DNA of 64,000 nt, taken from the NCBI GenBank assembly GCA_943788645.1, contig CALSRC010000002.1, positions 62,001 through 126,000 on the forward strand. The letters run 5' to 3'. This document shows positions 42,401 to 51,765 of the stretch, in pieces. The position numbers were made by a program, and so were the translations under genes. The stretch is from UA16 sp002292325 (GTDB taxonomy: Bacteria > Bacteroidota > Bacteroidia > Flavobacteriales_D > Sanyastnellaceae). The notes beneath the pieces are model-generated. The model was not told the DNA's origin. It saw nothing but the letters and a program-made list of their open reading frames with translations, and made no database searches. Numbering within the stretch: position 1 is the stretch's first letter; the number at the start of each line of letters is the position of its first letter.

Positions 42401-44971
42401 ATGGATCAGATCAAGTCCCATTTCACAAGGCATGGTATCCACTATGCAGTAGTTCTATTTTTTTATGCTCTGGCGGCCATGCTTCTATCCAAGTCTTTTG
42501 ACGGATACGTTGTGCGTCAGGGTGATATCGAGAATTTCTTAGGCATGAGCAAAGAAGTTGCCGATTCAAGAGTACTCTTTGATGAGTCACCAGGTTGGAC
42601 CAATGCGATGTTTGGCGGCATGCCAACAACGCAAATCAGCCCTGATAAGCCGCCGTTTGATGTGGTTACATCCATTAGGAGGTTCTTCAATGTGTTGACC
42701 GGTTACGGTGGGATTACGTTGTTTTTAATGGCGATGCTGGGGGGGTACTTGTTGGCGATTGCCTTGGGGGTCAGTCCTTGGGTGGGCGTACTCTGTGGCG
42801 TGGGAATGGGGCTATCCACATTCGAGGTGCTTTATTTTTCTGCAGGCCATAACAGCAAGGTGCATGCTGTCGCCTACATGCCTTTTGTGGTTGCCGGTGT
42901 GGTGTGGGCTTATCGAAAAAATCCATGGATTGGGGCGGCCATTGCAGCCGCAGGAACGGCACTTCATGTGGCTTCTGGACACCCGCAAATGACTTACTAT
43001 TTGCTCTTTTTATTGGTCGGTTTAGGAATAACTGAGGTCTATCGTTTGGGAGCCGTGGAGAAGAATTGGTCCAAGGCCATAAGGATCAGTGTGGTATTGC
43101 TCCTAGCGGGGATCGTCGGCGTCTTGCCAAGAGCGACCCATTTGCTCGAAACCAATGACTACGCTACGCATACCATACGTGGAGAGCGAATCCTGTCCAA
43201 AGATGCACCCAGTCTCGGCACAGACGCATCGGCTGATGACGGTCTGGATCGGGCTTACATCCTCGAATACAGCATGGCAGATGGGGAGTGGTGGTCCATC
43301 ATGAGTCCGGATATTAAAGGCGGAAACAGCCCTTTGTATTGGGGAGAGCAGTCTTTTTCGGGTGGTGCTTTTTATTACGGTGCAATATTGGTGGCGCTGT
43401 TCTTTATGTTTCTTGTGGCCGGTCGAGATCGGTTGCGCTGGCCCTTGCTGGCAGTGACCATATTATCGATTTTGTTGTCTCGCAGGAGCGGAGGGATCAT
43501 GGTGGATTTCTTCCTAGAGTATGTTCCCGCTTTCAATAAGTTTCGAGATACGAAAATGATGCTCGTCCTTGTGCTGTTCACGGTAGTGATCGGAGCAGCA
43601 TTGGGACTTAAAGAACTCATTCAGTCCGCCGAATCCAAGGAAGGAATGACGAGTCGACAGCGCAATTTATGGATGGGTAGTTTGGGCATTCTGATTGCCA
43701 CCTTCGCTGCATTCTATGTTCTACCTGAAGTCTTTTTTGACTTCCAATCGAGCATTCGTCAAGACCGTGCGGTTGAGCAATTGGGATATTCGGAGGCCAT
43801 CATGCGACGGTTGGAAATATTTCGATCTGACGTGGCCCGAACATTGGGGTTGTTGCTGGTATTGGCCGCTGTCGTCGCGGCCATAATCTGGCAAAAAATC
43901 AAACCTACCGTTGCAGTACTCATCCTCATTGCCACAACGACAGTCGACTTATGGACCGTGGATCAACGGTACTTTAATGAAGATAAATCCAACAGTGTGT
44001 TCCGCAATTGGGTAAAAAGAGTTGACCACAGTTTTCCTTTTACGCCTTCACCGCAAATGATGCGTCTCCTCAGTTCAGATTTCCCTAAGGGATCTGATAA
44101 TGAGGCGAATGCGGACCGGTTGTATGCGGATTATCTCGAGCGATTCAGTGATTTACGCTTGACAAGAGCGGAAAAGGATCGTTTGCGGGTAGTGAGTCAA
44201 TTTGGAGCCATGAGATTTGCTTCGCCCTATCGGATTATGCGCTGGGAAAGTCCATTCAATGATTCATCAGCTTCGTATTTTTTCCAAAGTGTCGGGGGGT
44301 ACCATGGAGCTAAATTGCGGCGGTATCAGGATTTCATAGATGGGGTGTTGTTGCCAGAACGAAAGCGGTTGATTGATGCCTTGCAAGCCGGACAAGATCA
44401 GAATGCCTTCAGGCAATTGGTCGGATTGCGCATGTTGAATACCCGGTATGTCTTGTTCGAACAAATGCAAGACCCTGTTCCAGTTCCTGACTGTCCTGGA
44501 GCCGCTTGGGTCGCAACTGATTGGGAATGGGCGGCGGACGATGAAGGGGAAATGGAGGGCACAGCGAGCCTCACGGATCCCAGTTCTGCCGTAATTCATG
44601 CAGACTTTGAACAGGCATTGCAAGGATTGGAGCCAGGGGCGACAGGACGTGTTGAATTAACGGACTACACACCTGATTTTTTGGTCTACGAAGCTGAATT
44701 GGATCAAGCGGGTTTGTTGGTGTTTTCTGAAATTTGGTATCCTGAAGGTTGGGAAGCGCGGGTAGACGGTGAGTTGGTTGAGTCTCTTCGGATAAATTAC
44801 ATTTTGAGGGGGTTAAACGTCCCCGCAGGATCACACGAAATTACCTGGACATACGTCCAAAACAAGTCGTTTGCTCTGGATGTGTTGGTGAATTTGATCC
44901 TCGTTTTATTTGTTCTCGGTGCTGCATGGTGGGGGATGAAATTGAATCATGAAGAAATTAAACGGTCGTAA
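42401..44971 (+). CDS. YfhO-family polytopic membrane protein
   Basis: An 856-residue protein with about 12 transmembrane helices in the first 560 residues and a large C-terminal extracytoplasmic domain. Family-like stretches are HYAVVLFFYALAAMLLSKSF, the loop GDIENFLGMSKEV, and the histidine-rich FSAGHNSKVHAVAYMPFVV and SGHPQMTYYLLF. The C-terminal part (about 740-820) has SEIWYPEGWEARVDGE, typical of YfhO proteins. YfhO members are GT-C-like and have been linked to lipoteichoic acid glycosylation in Gram-positives; the role in Bacteroidota is unknown. It overlaps the next gene by 23 bases. Confidence 0.85.
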   Translation: MDQIKSHFTRHGIHYAVVLFFYALAAMLLSKSFDGYVVRQGDIENFLGMSKEVADSRVLFDESPGWTNAMFGGMPTTQISPDKPPFDVVTSIRRFFNVLTGYGGITLFLMAMLGGYLLAIALGVSPWVGVLCGVGMGLSTFEVLYFSAGHNSKVHAVAYMPFVVAGVVWAYRKNPWIGAAIAAAGTALHVASGHPQMTYYLLFLLVGLGITEVYRLGAVEKNWSKAIRISVVLLLAGIVGVLPRATHLLETNDYATHTIRGERILSKDAPSLGTDASADDGLDRAYILEYSMADGEWWSIMSPDIKGGNSPLYWGEQSFSGGAFYYGAILVALFFMFLVAGRDRLRWPLLAVTILSILLSRRSGGIMVDFFLEYVPAFNKFRDTKMMLVLVLFTVVIGAALGLKELIQSAESKEGMTSRQRNLWMGSLGILIATFAAFYVLPEVFFDFQSSIRQDRAVEQLGYSEAIMRRLEIFRSDVARTLGLLLVLAAVVAAIIWQKIKPTVAVLILIATTTVDLWTVDQRYFNEDKSNSVFRNWVKRVDHSFPFTPSPQMMRLLSSDFPKGSDNEANADRLYADYLERFSDLRLTRAEKDRLRVVSQFGAMRFASPYRIMRWESPFNDSSASYFFQSVGGYHGAKLRRYQDFIDGVLLPERKRLIDALQAGQDQNAFRQLVGLRMLNTRYVLFEQMQDPVPVPDCPGAAWVATDWEWAADDEGEMEGTASLTDPSSAVIHADFEQALQGLEPGATGRVELTDYTPDFLVYEAELDQAGLLVFSEIWYPEGWEARVDGELVESLRINYILRGLNVPAGSHEITWTYVQNKSFALDVLVNLILVLFVLGAAWWGMKLNHEEIKRS

Positions 44972-46196
44972 GTCCTTCTCTTTATCGGACGGGGTGGAAG
45001 TGGATTGGAGCTGGGGCGAAGAGGCGCTGCAACGTGTCGATTGGTCAGAGTTGGAAGCTTTTTACAGGAAGGAGGGGGTACAATCCGTATTTCTCGATAG
45101 CCGAATGATGCGCACATTGTTGTCCAGTCCTGAACGGCCATTCGCTATTCTCCGCTGGCGTCGAGCTGGTGGATTAATCGGAGTTGCGGCCGTTGAAGAT
45201 GCCTGCGCCGAAAGTGTTGGGCTGGATGCCCATATTTCATCAGAACGAATGTGGTTCCGCTGGATTAGCCGTCTGTTGCACTGGCGAGACAATCGATTCC
45301 AATTTCAAGTGCGTGTTGTCGGAACGGTCCTCGGTAGTGGTTTGCACGGACAAGTTTGGGCATCAGAAGTGTCCGAGGTCCAAGCGCGCCATTGGTTGAA
45401 TGAAACCATTTTCAAACCCGTCCAACTCAATGGGGTGAGGACACCCCATGTGGTCATGATTAAAGATGACCCAATTCTGGATGATCAACCCCGCAGGGAG
45501 AAGCATCCAGGGTGGATCCCACTCGAATTTGATCCAGAGATGTTGTTGCATTTGGATCCCCATTGGAAGGACTTGAAGTCCTACACAGATGCGATGAAAA
45601 CCAAGGGTCGAACTAAGATCAAACGGATTTTAGCGCTTTCAGATGAATTGGACGTCAAGGAATGGGACATGGTTCAAATTGAGGAGCAGGGTTCCAGGCT
45701 TATCGCACTATACAAGCAAATTTATGAGAGGTCCGGCTTTCGTCTGGGGTCATTGCATCTCCGTGAACTCATCGAATCCAAAAGGTTTTGGGGTGAGAAT
45801 TTTGTGGTGAATGGCTTCAGCCTAAATGGAGCATTGGTCGGATTTCAGTGCGCCTACGTGGGAAGAGAGGAAACCGAAGCCTTTTTCGTTGGATTTGAAC
45901 CGGAATTGGTAAAGTCGCACGCGATTTACCAGCGCATGCTGCTCGGTTTTATTCTGCTCGGTTTGGAACGCGGAAGTCGCCGCGTGAACATGGGTCGCAC
46001 CGCATTGGAAATTAAATCTTCTGTAGGGGCTTTACCCCGCAGGTTGCAGTGTGAAGTTCGCTTCAGGAATAGGCTATTTCACGAGTTGGTTCGGAGGTAC
46101 ACCAAGGGCTACGACCCCATTCAGCCTTCCCTCCGCAAGCCATGGGGACAAGAAGCATTTCCACTAAAGGCTCATTCAGAACTCCATGCCATCTGA
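44949..46196 (+). CDS. GNAT/FemAB-like acyltransferase
   Basis: A 415-residue soluble protein without signal peptide. The C-terminal half has a GNAT-type core: KTKGRTKIKRILALSDELDV, LIALYKQIYERSGFRL, GENFVVNGFSLNGALVGFQC and HAIYQRMLLGFILLGLERGS, followed by RVNMGRTALEIKSSVGA. This resembles the peptidoglycan bridge/FemAB-like and BioF2-like acyltransferase group. The N-terminal ~200 residues are also acyltransferase-like, perhaps a degenerate first GNAT domain. The substrate is unknown. It starts inside the end of the YfhO-like gene (23 bases) and its last 21 bases overlap the end of the convergent TonB receptor gene. Confidence 0.7.
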   Translation: MKKLNGRKSFSLSDGVEVDWSWGEEALQRVDWSELEAFYRKEGVQSVFLDSRMMRTLLSSPERPFAILRWRRAGGLIGVAAVEDACAESVGLDAHISSERMWFRWISRLLHWRDNRFQFQVRVVGTVLGSGLHGQVWASEVSEVQARHWLNETIFKPVQLNGVRTPHVVMIKDDPILDDQPRREKHPGWIPLEFDPEMLLHLDPHWKDLKSYTDAMKTKGRTKIKRILALSDELDVKEWDMVQIEEQGSRLIALYKQIYERSGFRLGSLHLRELIESKRFWGENFVVNGFSLNGALVGFQCAYVGREETEAFFVGFEPELVKSHAIYQRMLLGFILLGLERGSRRVNMGRTALEIKSSVGALPRRLQCEVRFRNRLFHELVRRYTKGYDPIQPSLRKPWGQEAFPLKAHSELHAI

Positions 46197-48698
46197 TCCG
46201 CCTTGGTTTCCGTATCCGCCGCGTCCCATTCCAGATCGACGTTTTTCTTCTAATTTCCCGATTTTCCAAGTAGCGGTCAAAAACACATTCTGTGATTCTC
46301 TTTTGAACCGGTTTTCTTGATATAGATTGGCAAAATCAGAAACATAAGACCATTCGCGGGTATTGAACACATCACTCAACTTCAATGCCAGTGTCAAATC
46401 TCCGTCCAATAAGGAACGCTGAATGTTGGCATCGATGAAGGCAAAACCATTGAACTGTCCCTGAGTGGTAATGGATGGTCCACGGTACATGCCGTTGACT
46501 TGCCACTTCCAGCGTCGGTTTTCTCCCCAAGCTTGATTCGCAAACACATTCAAATTATAGGACCAGCCAGTGGCGTCAGAAGCGAATTCAACATCCCCCA
46601 CGGTGTTTTGCAAGTGGTAGACTGAGGCGGTCATCCGGAATTGTCCTCCCTGAGCGAATGGCATCATGGTGATCACTTCTAGTCCTTCATTTTGACGGCT
46701 CCCTTGGTTGATCCAGGTGGATGTTCGAATGCCTTCATCGCTGATGAGGGAGTAGCGCTGAATGATGTCATTGGTCGCTTTGAAGAAGAGGGAGGTGGTT
46801 ACCGACATCCGACCACGACTCCATTGGTGACCAATCTCCATGGAGTTGGTATACTCTGGAAGCAATTCCGGGTTCCCTGTTCGGATATTTCGGCTGTCGC
46901 TGTCGTCGATGAATGGCGAAACGGACCTTCCACGCGGTCGATTAACCCTTCGACTGTAACTGGCAATCCAACTGACTTCATCGCTGCGCTGCTTGGATAG
47001 ATTGAACGAAGGATATGCTGAGAAATAGTCGTTTGTAAACGACTGATCCTTTTCCCACTCAGCAGAGGTAAAAACCTGTTCCAATCGCAATCCTCCTTGA
47101 ATGCCCCAGACTCCAAACTTCCTGCCATAGGTGGAGTAGATGGCGTGCACATCTTCCCGGTAATCGAAATCAAATGATCGGCGTTGGGGGTCGATGGGAT
47201 TGTACAGGCCTTGAATCCATTCAGCGGAGTCAGCGGCGAGGTAGGTAAATTCATCTTCTTTGAAAGAGAAGTTTGATTTCCAGCCCCACTCCAACTTGCC
47301 ATCATGGGCAAGGGGTTTTTCGAAATCGAGTTGTGCTACGGTCCGGGTTGACCCATTGACCTGCAGGTTGGTATCGCGAACGGAAAACCCAGACGTGGCC
47401 ATTTCTTCAATGTATTCATCGGATGTGGACATCGAATTTGAATGCCTGACTTGGGCGTAAAGAAAGTGGGAGGGATTGTTGTCAAATTCCTTGCGATAGC
47501 TTCCGTCCAAATCCCATCCCGATCCCTTGGATTTTTCGACTGCAAGACGTTCAGTGGAAAAAACGGTTTCTGTATCCCACTCCTCTGAATTTTCGATTTG
47601 ATTGAGGTTATCACTTTCATTTTCGTTCACGTTGACGTTCCACGAGATGACCTCTGATTTGGAGGGATACCACTCCATTCCAACTCGGCCACTTAAGCTC
47701 GTACGCTTGCGGCCCCCGCCTCTATTTTGGTTCGTGACCGATGTGCTGTCTGAGCCGATCAAAATACGTCGGGTTTCGCCTTCCCGAAATTGATCGCGGT
47801 AATTCCAACTTCCGCTGCTAAAAACAGAAAACTTCTCGCTTTTGTAGTTCAAGGACAATGATGCGTTGTGATTGTCTCCTGTCCCTGGAGTTGCTTGCGC
47901 CTGTCCATGAAACCCCTGAAGTTTGTTCTTTTTGAGGATGATATTCAAAATACCCGCCATGCCATCTGGATCATATTTGGCTGATGGATTTGTGATGACC
48001 TCAACCCGGTCGATGGAACTGGCAGGAATTTGTTCCAAGAATGCATTTTGCGAAGCACCGGTCAATCCTGAGGGCCGACCGTCGATGAGAATTTGGACTT
48101 GAGATGACCCCCTGAGTGAGACGTTTCCATCGATATCCACTGTTACGGATGGAACATTTACAAGCAGTTCACTCGCTGTTCCCCCTGCAGCAGATAGGTC
48201 ATTTCCGACCCGGAATACCCGCCGATCGATCAACATCTCAAGGGAGCTTGCTTCTTCTATGACCACTGCTTCTTGAAGTTCGTTGACCTTGGAGTTGAGG
48301 AGGATGGTTCCCATATCGCGCACACTATTCGTCCGCTGTTTCAACATAAATGGCTCAGAGGTGAACTTTTCGTATCCCATGAAATTGACCTGCAGCGAAT
48401 AGCGTCCCATGGGAAGTTCCAAGAGTTCAAATACTCCCGTTTCATCGGCTAATTGCCCGGATGTTATGGAGCTGTCTCGCAGATTAATCAAGGCGATTGA
48501 CGCGAATGGAATGCCTTGTCCATTGGAGGCATCTGCGACGGTGCCAAGAACACTGCAAATCGCCGGAAGTTTTTCTCGACTGGAAGGCGGTCCACCGGGT
48601 CGTTGGCCCCAAGCGCTGTTCAATAGGCCACTGGCGATAAGGCACCACATACTAATTGCGGTCGCTGGGGTCAAAGGTGAAGGTGTTCGTTTCAACAT
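46176..48698 (-). CDS. TonB-dependent outer-membrane receptor (carboxypeptidase-regulatory-like N-domain)
   Basis: About 840 residues. The signal sequence (TPATAISMWCLIASGLLNSA, then WGQ) is followed by a carboxypeptidase-regulatory-like beta domain (about 45-130, VLGTVADASNGQGIPFASIA), a plug (about 140-260: LVNVPSVTVDIDGNVSLRGS, VEVITNPSAKYDPDGMAGIL) and an outer-membrane barrel of the OMP_b-brl_3 type (about 380-830). The very end is Gly-rich with a final Phe (GYGNQGGSDGMEF). The substrate is unknown; there is no SusD partner. ATG 48698 is preferred; the frame is open to 48773 without family similarity. Confidence 0.88.
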   Translation of the reverse strand: MLKRTPSPLTPATAISMWCLIASGLLNSAWGQRPGGPPSSREKLPAICSVLGTVADASNGQGIPFASIALINLRDSSITSGQLADETGVFELLELPMGRYSLQVNFMGYEKFTSEPFMLKQRTNSVRDMGTILLNSKVNELQEAVVIEEASSLEMLIDRRVFRVGNDLSAAGGTASELLVNVPSVTVDIDGNVSLRGSSQVQILIDGRPSGLTGASQNAFLEQIPASSIDRVEVITNPSAKYDPDGMAGILNIILKKNKLQGFHGQAQATPGTGDNHNASLSLNYKSEKFSVFSSGSWNYRDQFREGETRRILIGSDSTSVTNQNRGGGRKRTSLSGRVGMEWYPSKSEVISWNVNVNENESDNLNQIENSEEWDTETVFSTERLAVEKSKGSGWDLDGSYRKEFDNNPSHFLYAQVRHSNSMSTSDEYIEEMATSGFSVRDTNLQVNGSTRTVAQLDFEKPLAHDGKLEWGWKSNFSFKEDEFTYLAADSAEWIQGLYNPIDPQRRSFDFDYREDVHAIYSTYGRKFGVWGIQGGLRLEQVFTSAEWEKDQSFTNDYFSAYPSFNLSKQRSDEVSWIASYSRRVNRPRGRSVSPFIDDSDSRNIRTGNPELLPEYTNSMEIGHQWSRGRMSVTTSLFFKATNDIIQRYSLISDEGIRTSTWINQGSRQNEGLEVITMMPFAQGGQFRMTASVYHLQNTVGDVEFASDATGWSYNLNVFANQAWGENRRWKWQVNGMYRGPSITTQGQFNGFAFIDANIQRSLLDGDLTLALKLSDVFNTREWSYVSDFANLYQENRFKRESQNVFLTATWKIGKLEEKRRSGMGRGGYGNQGGSDGMEF

Positions 48699-48820
48699 GG
48701 TGTGTTTATAAGACGATGACCCCCCTCTTTTGTTTAAAGAGGCTGAAAATGGCCCTGCAATATTCAATTGCAATATTCATTTACAAACGGCACGATTGGA
48801 TAGAATTCAACATGAGGTCG

Positions 48821-49750
48821 TTATTCCTTAGGCCACTTATTTTGCACAAGGACCCCTCGAGATGTTTCCACCCAATCGGATCCATCCCATTCGGCTTGAG
48901 CTACCATTAATGCGCGCCGATCAGCCAACAGTTCTTTCACATCATTTGCGCGGATTAGCAATGTGATGTCTCCAGTGCGGTGTTGAGTTCGCAACCAATG
49001 TGCAGGTTGTAGGGCAATCCAAGAGGACGATGGACTCCAGATGGTGGGCCAATCTTTGAGATGAGACCACCAACCTACACAACAATGAAGGGCATGATGA
49101 TGCGGTAGCACTGGATGAGCGAGATCCCGAAAATGCTGAAAAAACCAACCTTTTAGCCAAATATGATGAGCATCTACTTGCCAATCGCGTTCTGCAAGCC
49201 AGGGCTGAACCTTTTCGAGCTGAGTGAGTGCAAGCTGACGATCAAATTTGATCAATTTTCGTTCAAGAGAATCTGTGGGGTCCAACCCAATCCAACTCGA
49301 CCAAGTGGACGAACGATTTGCGTTCAGATAAAATTTACACGCTAATTCAAAGTGGGTCCACTTTCCGTTGCGTTCAGCGAGAAGGTCGATTTCACCCACA
49401 GTTTGTTTGCCCAATTGCACCACCTCATTCTTTGCATGGACGGTCCATTCCGGATGCTCTTGAAACCACCTTTGGATTAACCGCTCAAATCGGTGCCCCA
49501 GGCGCATGGTCTTTGATCCGAGCACATCCAACTCAGCCAGCGGCAATCGTTTCTCATCATGGACCCAGCGATCGAGGTCTTGTCGCGCATCTTCAAAGAA
49601 TTCGCCGTTTAAGTGACGTTCAATTCCGATGGCTTGACCTTCTATCATGGGCGGGCTTCCGACGGCCCAAACCAGTTCATTTTCCGTCGGAGATGTGCAC
49701 GCCTTCAATAAATGAGGCAGGGTCGGAGGCCAAGTGTGGTTTTTTTCCAT
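48821..49750 (-). CDS. DUF1853 family protein
   Basis: A 309-residue protein matching DUF1853. The core is LGHRFERLIQRWFQEHPEWT, then VVQLGKQTVGEIDLLAERNG and THFELACKFYLNAN, followed by WIGLDPTDSLERKLIKFDRQ. The E-I-D ... E-x-x-x-K order resembles a PD-(D/E)XK nuclease-type active site, and I believe this family is grouped with that fold. No nuclease activity is known to me. It stands alone on the minus strand between a TonB receptor and a plus-strand cluster starting 40 bases away. Confidence 0.8.
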   Translation of the reverse strand: MEKNHTWPPTLPHLLKACTSPTENELVWAVGSPPMIEGQAIGIERHLNGEFFEDARQDLDRWVHDEKRLPLAELDVLGSKTMRLGHRFERLIQRWFQEHPEWTVHAKNEVVQLGKQTVGEIDLLAERNGKWTHFELACKFYLNANRSSTWSSWIGLDPTDSLERKLIKFDRQLALTQLEKVQPWLAERDWQVDAHHIWLKGWFFQHFRDLAHPVLPHHHALHCCVGWWSHLKDWPTIWSPSSSWIALQPAHWLRTQHRTGDITLLIRANDVKELLADRRALMVAQAEWDGSDWVETSRGVLVQNKWPKE

Positions 49751-49789
49751 GGGTGGAAGGCTATCTTCGCGTTCAAATTAAGTGAATCG

Positions 49790-50032
49790 ATGCGAACGAT
49801 AGCGCACATTCCCCACTCCTTGATGCGAATTACCATCAACCATTGGAATGAGAAGTTTCAATTGCGGTATGAGTTGGACCGATTTGAGCAGGTATATAAA
49901 TTTGCAGACAGCGAATGCACATTGTCCGATGTAGAGCGCAGGGGGATTGCCATGGCAGATCAAGTGCTTAGAATTTTTGTTGAAATGCGACAATCATATC
50001 AGCAAAGTGCTTCTTCTCAAGAAACAGACTAA
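49790..50032 (+). CDS. Small conserved protein (80 aa), unknown
   Basis: An 80-residue protein with start MRTIAHIPHSLMRITINHWN and the pattern FQLRYELDRFEQVYKFADSE, then a helical C-terminus (MADQVLRIFVEMRQSYQQS). I recall proteins with this N-terminus as common in Bacteroidota, with no assigned function. ATG 49790 is used; an in-frame extension upstream to 49712 overlaps the divergent gene and is not family-like. It precedes the OmpH-like gene by 10 bases. Confidence 0.75.
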   Translation: MRTIAHIPHSLMRITINHWNEKFQLRYELDRFEQVYKFADSECTLSDVERRGIAMADQVLRIFVEMRQSYQQSASSQETD

Positions 50033-50042
50033 AAAACGAGCG

Positions 50043-50669
50043 ATGAGTAAGCAAATGAACATTGTGTTGATGACGGTTTTGGCCGGCTGGTTAGCCGCAC
50101 TAACATTCGTAACCCTGGATGTTGGAGGCGCCAAACTTTCACCAGCCCTCGAAAGTGGTGCGGCCGCCACAGTAGCGTTTGTGCATGGTGACTCCATTCA
50201 GGCGAGCTATGCGTTCATCCAAGACCAGGAGCAGGAGCTGTTCAAGGCCGTTCAGCAATCACAACTTGCCCTGGAACGAGCCGCAATTCCGCTTCAGGAG
50301 GAAGCACAGGAATTGATTAGCTATGCCAACGGTCCTGGAGTGGGCATGGATGAAATCCAGATTGCCCAAAATCGATTGTATGAAATTGAGGCAGAAATGG
50401 CAGAAATTCAGAATCGATCTCAAACGCAATTGATGCAAATGGAAAATGATTTGCAAACTCAAGTTGCCACAAAATTAGGCGCCGAAGTGGCTATTTTTGC
50501 AGCGCAAAACGGGTTAGATGTTGTACTGAATTGGGGGCTTTCTGGAGAAGGAGTGCTTTACGGCGCACCATCCTATGATGTGACTGCAGAGCTGTTAGCG
50601 TTTTTGAACGTACGTCATTCAGAAGCGCAACCTGAATTGAAGTCAACGGAAGAGGAAACAAACGAATGA
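50043..50669 (+). CDS. OmpH/Skp-like periplasmic protein
   Basis: A 208-residue protein with an N-terminal hydrophobic segment (about 5-22, MNIVLMTVLAGWLAALTFVT) acting as signal or anchor, then the OmpH layout: VAFVHGDSIQASYAFIQDQE, a long heptad-rich helix (QNRLYEIEAEMAEIQNRSQT, QLMQMENDLQTQVATKLGAE) and the terminal beta part FAAQNGLDVVLNWGLSG. Skp-type chaperones escort outer-membrane proteins. Hydrophobic cleavage is uncertain, so it may be membrane-tethered. The DUF4924 gene follows with a 4-base overlap (ATGA). Confidence 0.8.
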   Translation: MSKQMNIVLMTVLAGWLAALTFVTLDVGGAKLSPALESGAAATVAFVHGDSIQASYAFIQDQEQELFKAVQQSQLALERAAIPLQEEAQELISYANGPGVGMDEIQIAQNRLYEIEAEMAEIQNRSQTQLMQMENDLQTQVATKLGAEVAIFAAQNGLDVVLNWGLSGEGVLYGAPSYDVTAELLAFLNVRHSEAQPELKSTEEETNE

Positions 50670-51184
50670 GCAATACGGCAACATCCAAAAAACAGGCTCA
50701 CATTGTCGAATACGTCTTGTATGTATGGCAGATGGAAGATGTGGTGCGTGCAACGCAGTTTTCAGATGAAATGATTCGTTCCATGTTTCAAGGGCAGGAG
50801 ACGCCTGACTTCGAATGGTTGATGGCTTTATCTCAAAAAATGAAAGCCGAGCATTTGGAAGAAAAAGGCCACGTTTCGGATGTTCTTGAGGTACAAACCG
50901 AATTGGCTTTGTTGCATGACTTACTCACGGGGCCAATGGAAGATGAGGTGTATGTCAGTTCATTTGAAACAGCACAACCGGTGCTGCGGGAGTTTGAAGA
51001 AAATAAAATGTCTACAGGACTGCGTCACCCGACAGAAACGATGCTTACCGCCCTTTATGGTTGGTTGGTTCTTAAAATGAAGAAGGAGGAAGTTTCTCTT
51101 GAGACCCAAGCGGCACTTCAGCCCATTCGAGAAATGGCAAACACTCTGGCCCGGGGCCATGTGAAGATTTACCAGGGCAAATAA
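50666..51184 (+). CDS. DUF4924 family protein
   Basis: A 172-residue all-helical cytoplasmic protein with HIVEYVLYVWQMEDVVRATQ at the start, a family marker, and LTALYGWLVLKMKKEEVSLE towards the end. DUF4924 is a Bacteroidota family with no known function. Coupled to the OmpH-like gene by a 4-base start/stop overlap. Confidence 0.82.
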   Translation: MSNTATSKKQAHIVEYVLYVWQMEDVVRATQFSDEMIRSMFQGQETPDFEWLMALSQKMKAEHLEEKGHVSDVLEVQTELALLHDLLTGPMEDEVYVSSFETAQPVLREFEENKMSTGLRHPTETMLTALYGWLVLKMKKEEVSLETQAALQPIREMANTLARGHVKIYQGK

Positions 51185-51201
51185 TACGGGTTCCGCAAGG
51201 G

Positions 51202-51627
51202 TTATGAACGATTCTGAAGTCGTCGCACGTGGCGTACTCGACTGCTCATCATTCGGAGTACGTTGGATTCGTTTCGCAACCGATCAATAATGGTTGTCGA
51301 AAGGGTATTGGTGTCCATCTGAATCGAACCTTGAGGCCAATCTTCGATGTTCGTTCCACCGACTAGCATACACCGAAAGAACTCATGTGCTTCACTCGCT
51401 TTCCTCCCTATGGTCTGCAATGGTTTGAGCGGAGAAAAGTCCTCGTCAATCAGCAGCCAACTCGATTGGTGGTTGCCGACAGATAACAAAAAATCGGGTT
51501 CACTTAAATCAACTGGATCGATCAAGCGAGGATCTGAAAAATCACGGATGCGCTCCATGATGCTCTGAGCTTCGGCGTCATTTGCATAGGCTATCCAAAC
51601 AATGGGGGTCGAATTAAAGGGAGTCAT
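51202..51627 (-). CDS. Hypothetical protein, possibly receiver-like fold
   Basis: A 141-residue protein (MTPFNSTPIVWIAYANDAEA). Alternating hydrophobic strands (IVWIAYA, SWLLIDED, CMLVGG) and helices suggest an alpha/beta fold resembling a response-regulator receiver, with acidic DED at the position of the phospho-acceptor strand, but no convincing motif set. It faces the four-gene signalling operon, with 138 bases between the starts, so the two may share a regulatory region. Its being a real gene is likely but not certain. Confidence 0.5.
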   Translation of the reverse strand: MTPFNSTPIVWIAYANDAEAQSIMERIRDFSDPRLIDPVDLSEPDFLLSVGNHQSSWLLIDEDFSPLKPLQTIGRKASEAHEFFRCMLVGGTNIEDWPQGSIQMDTNTLSTTIIDRLRNESNVLRMMSSRVRHVRRLQNRS

Positions 51628-51765
51628 CCGTTGTCATGAGGGTGTTGCATGTGTTACGTTGAATCGCTCAGAAGGTTGCAGATTCTCACATCGAGCGTGT
51701 TCAAAAGATCTGAGCGGAGCAGTCAAGTCACAAGGGATTCCCGCGAACTTGAGCCGTTAAACGGA

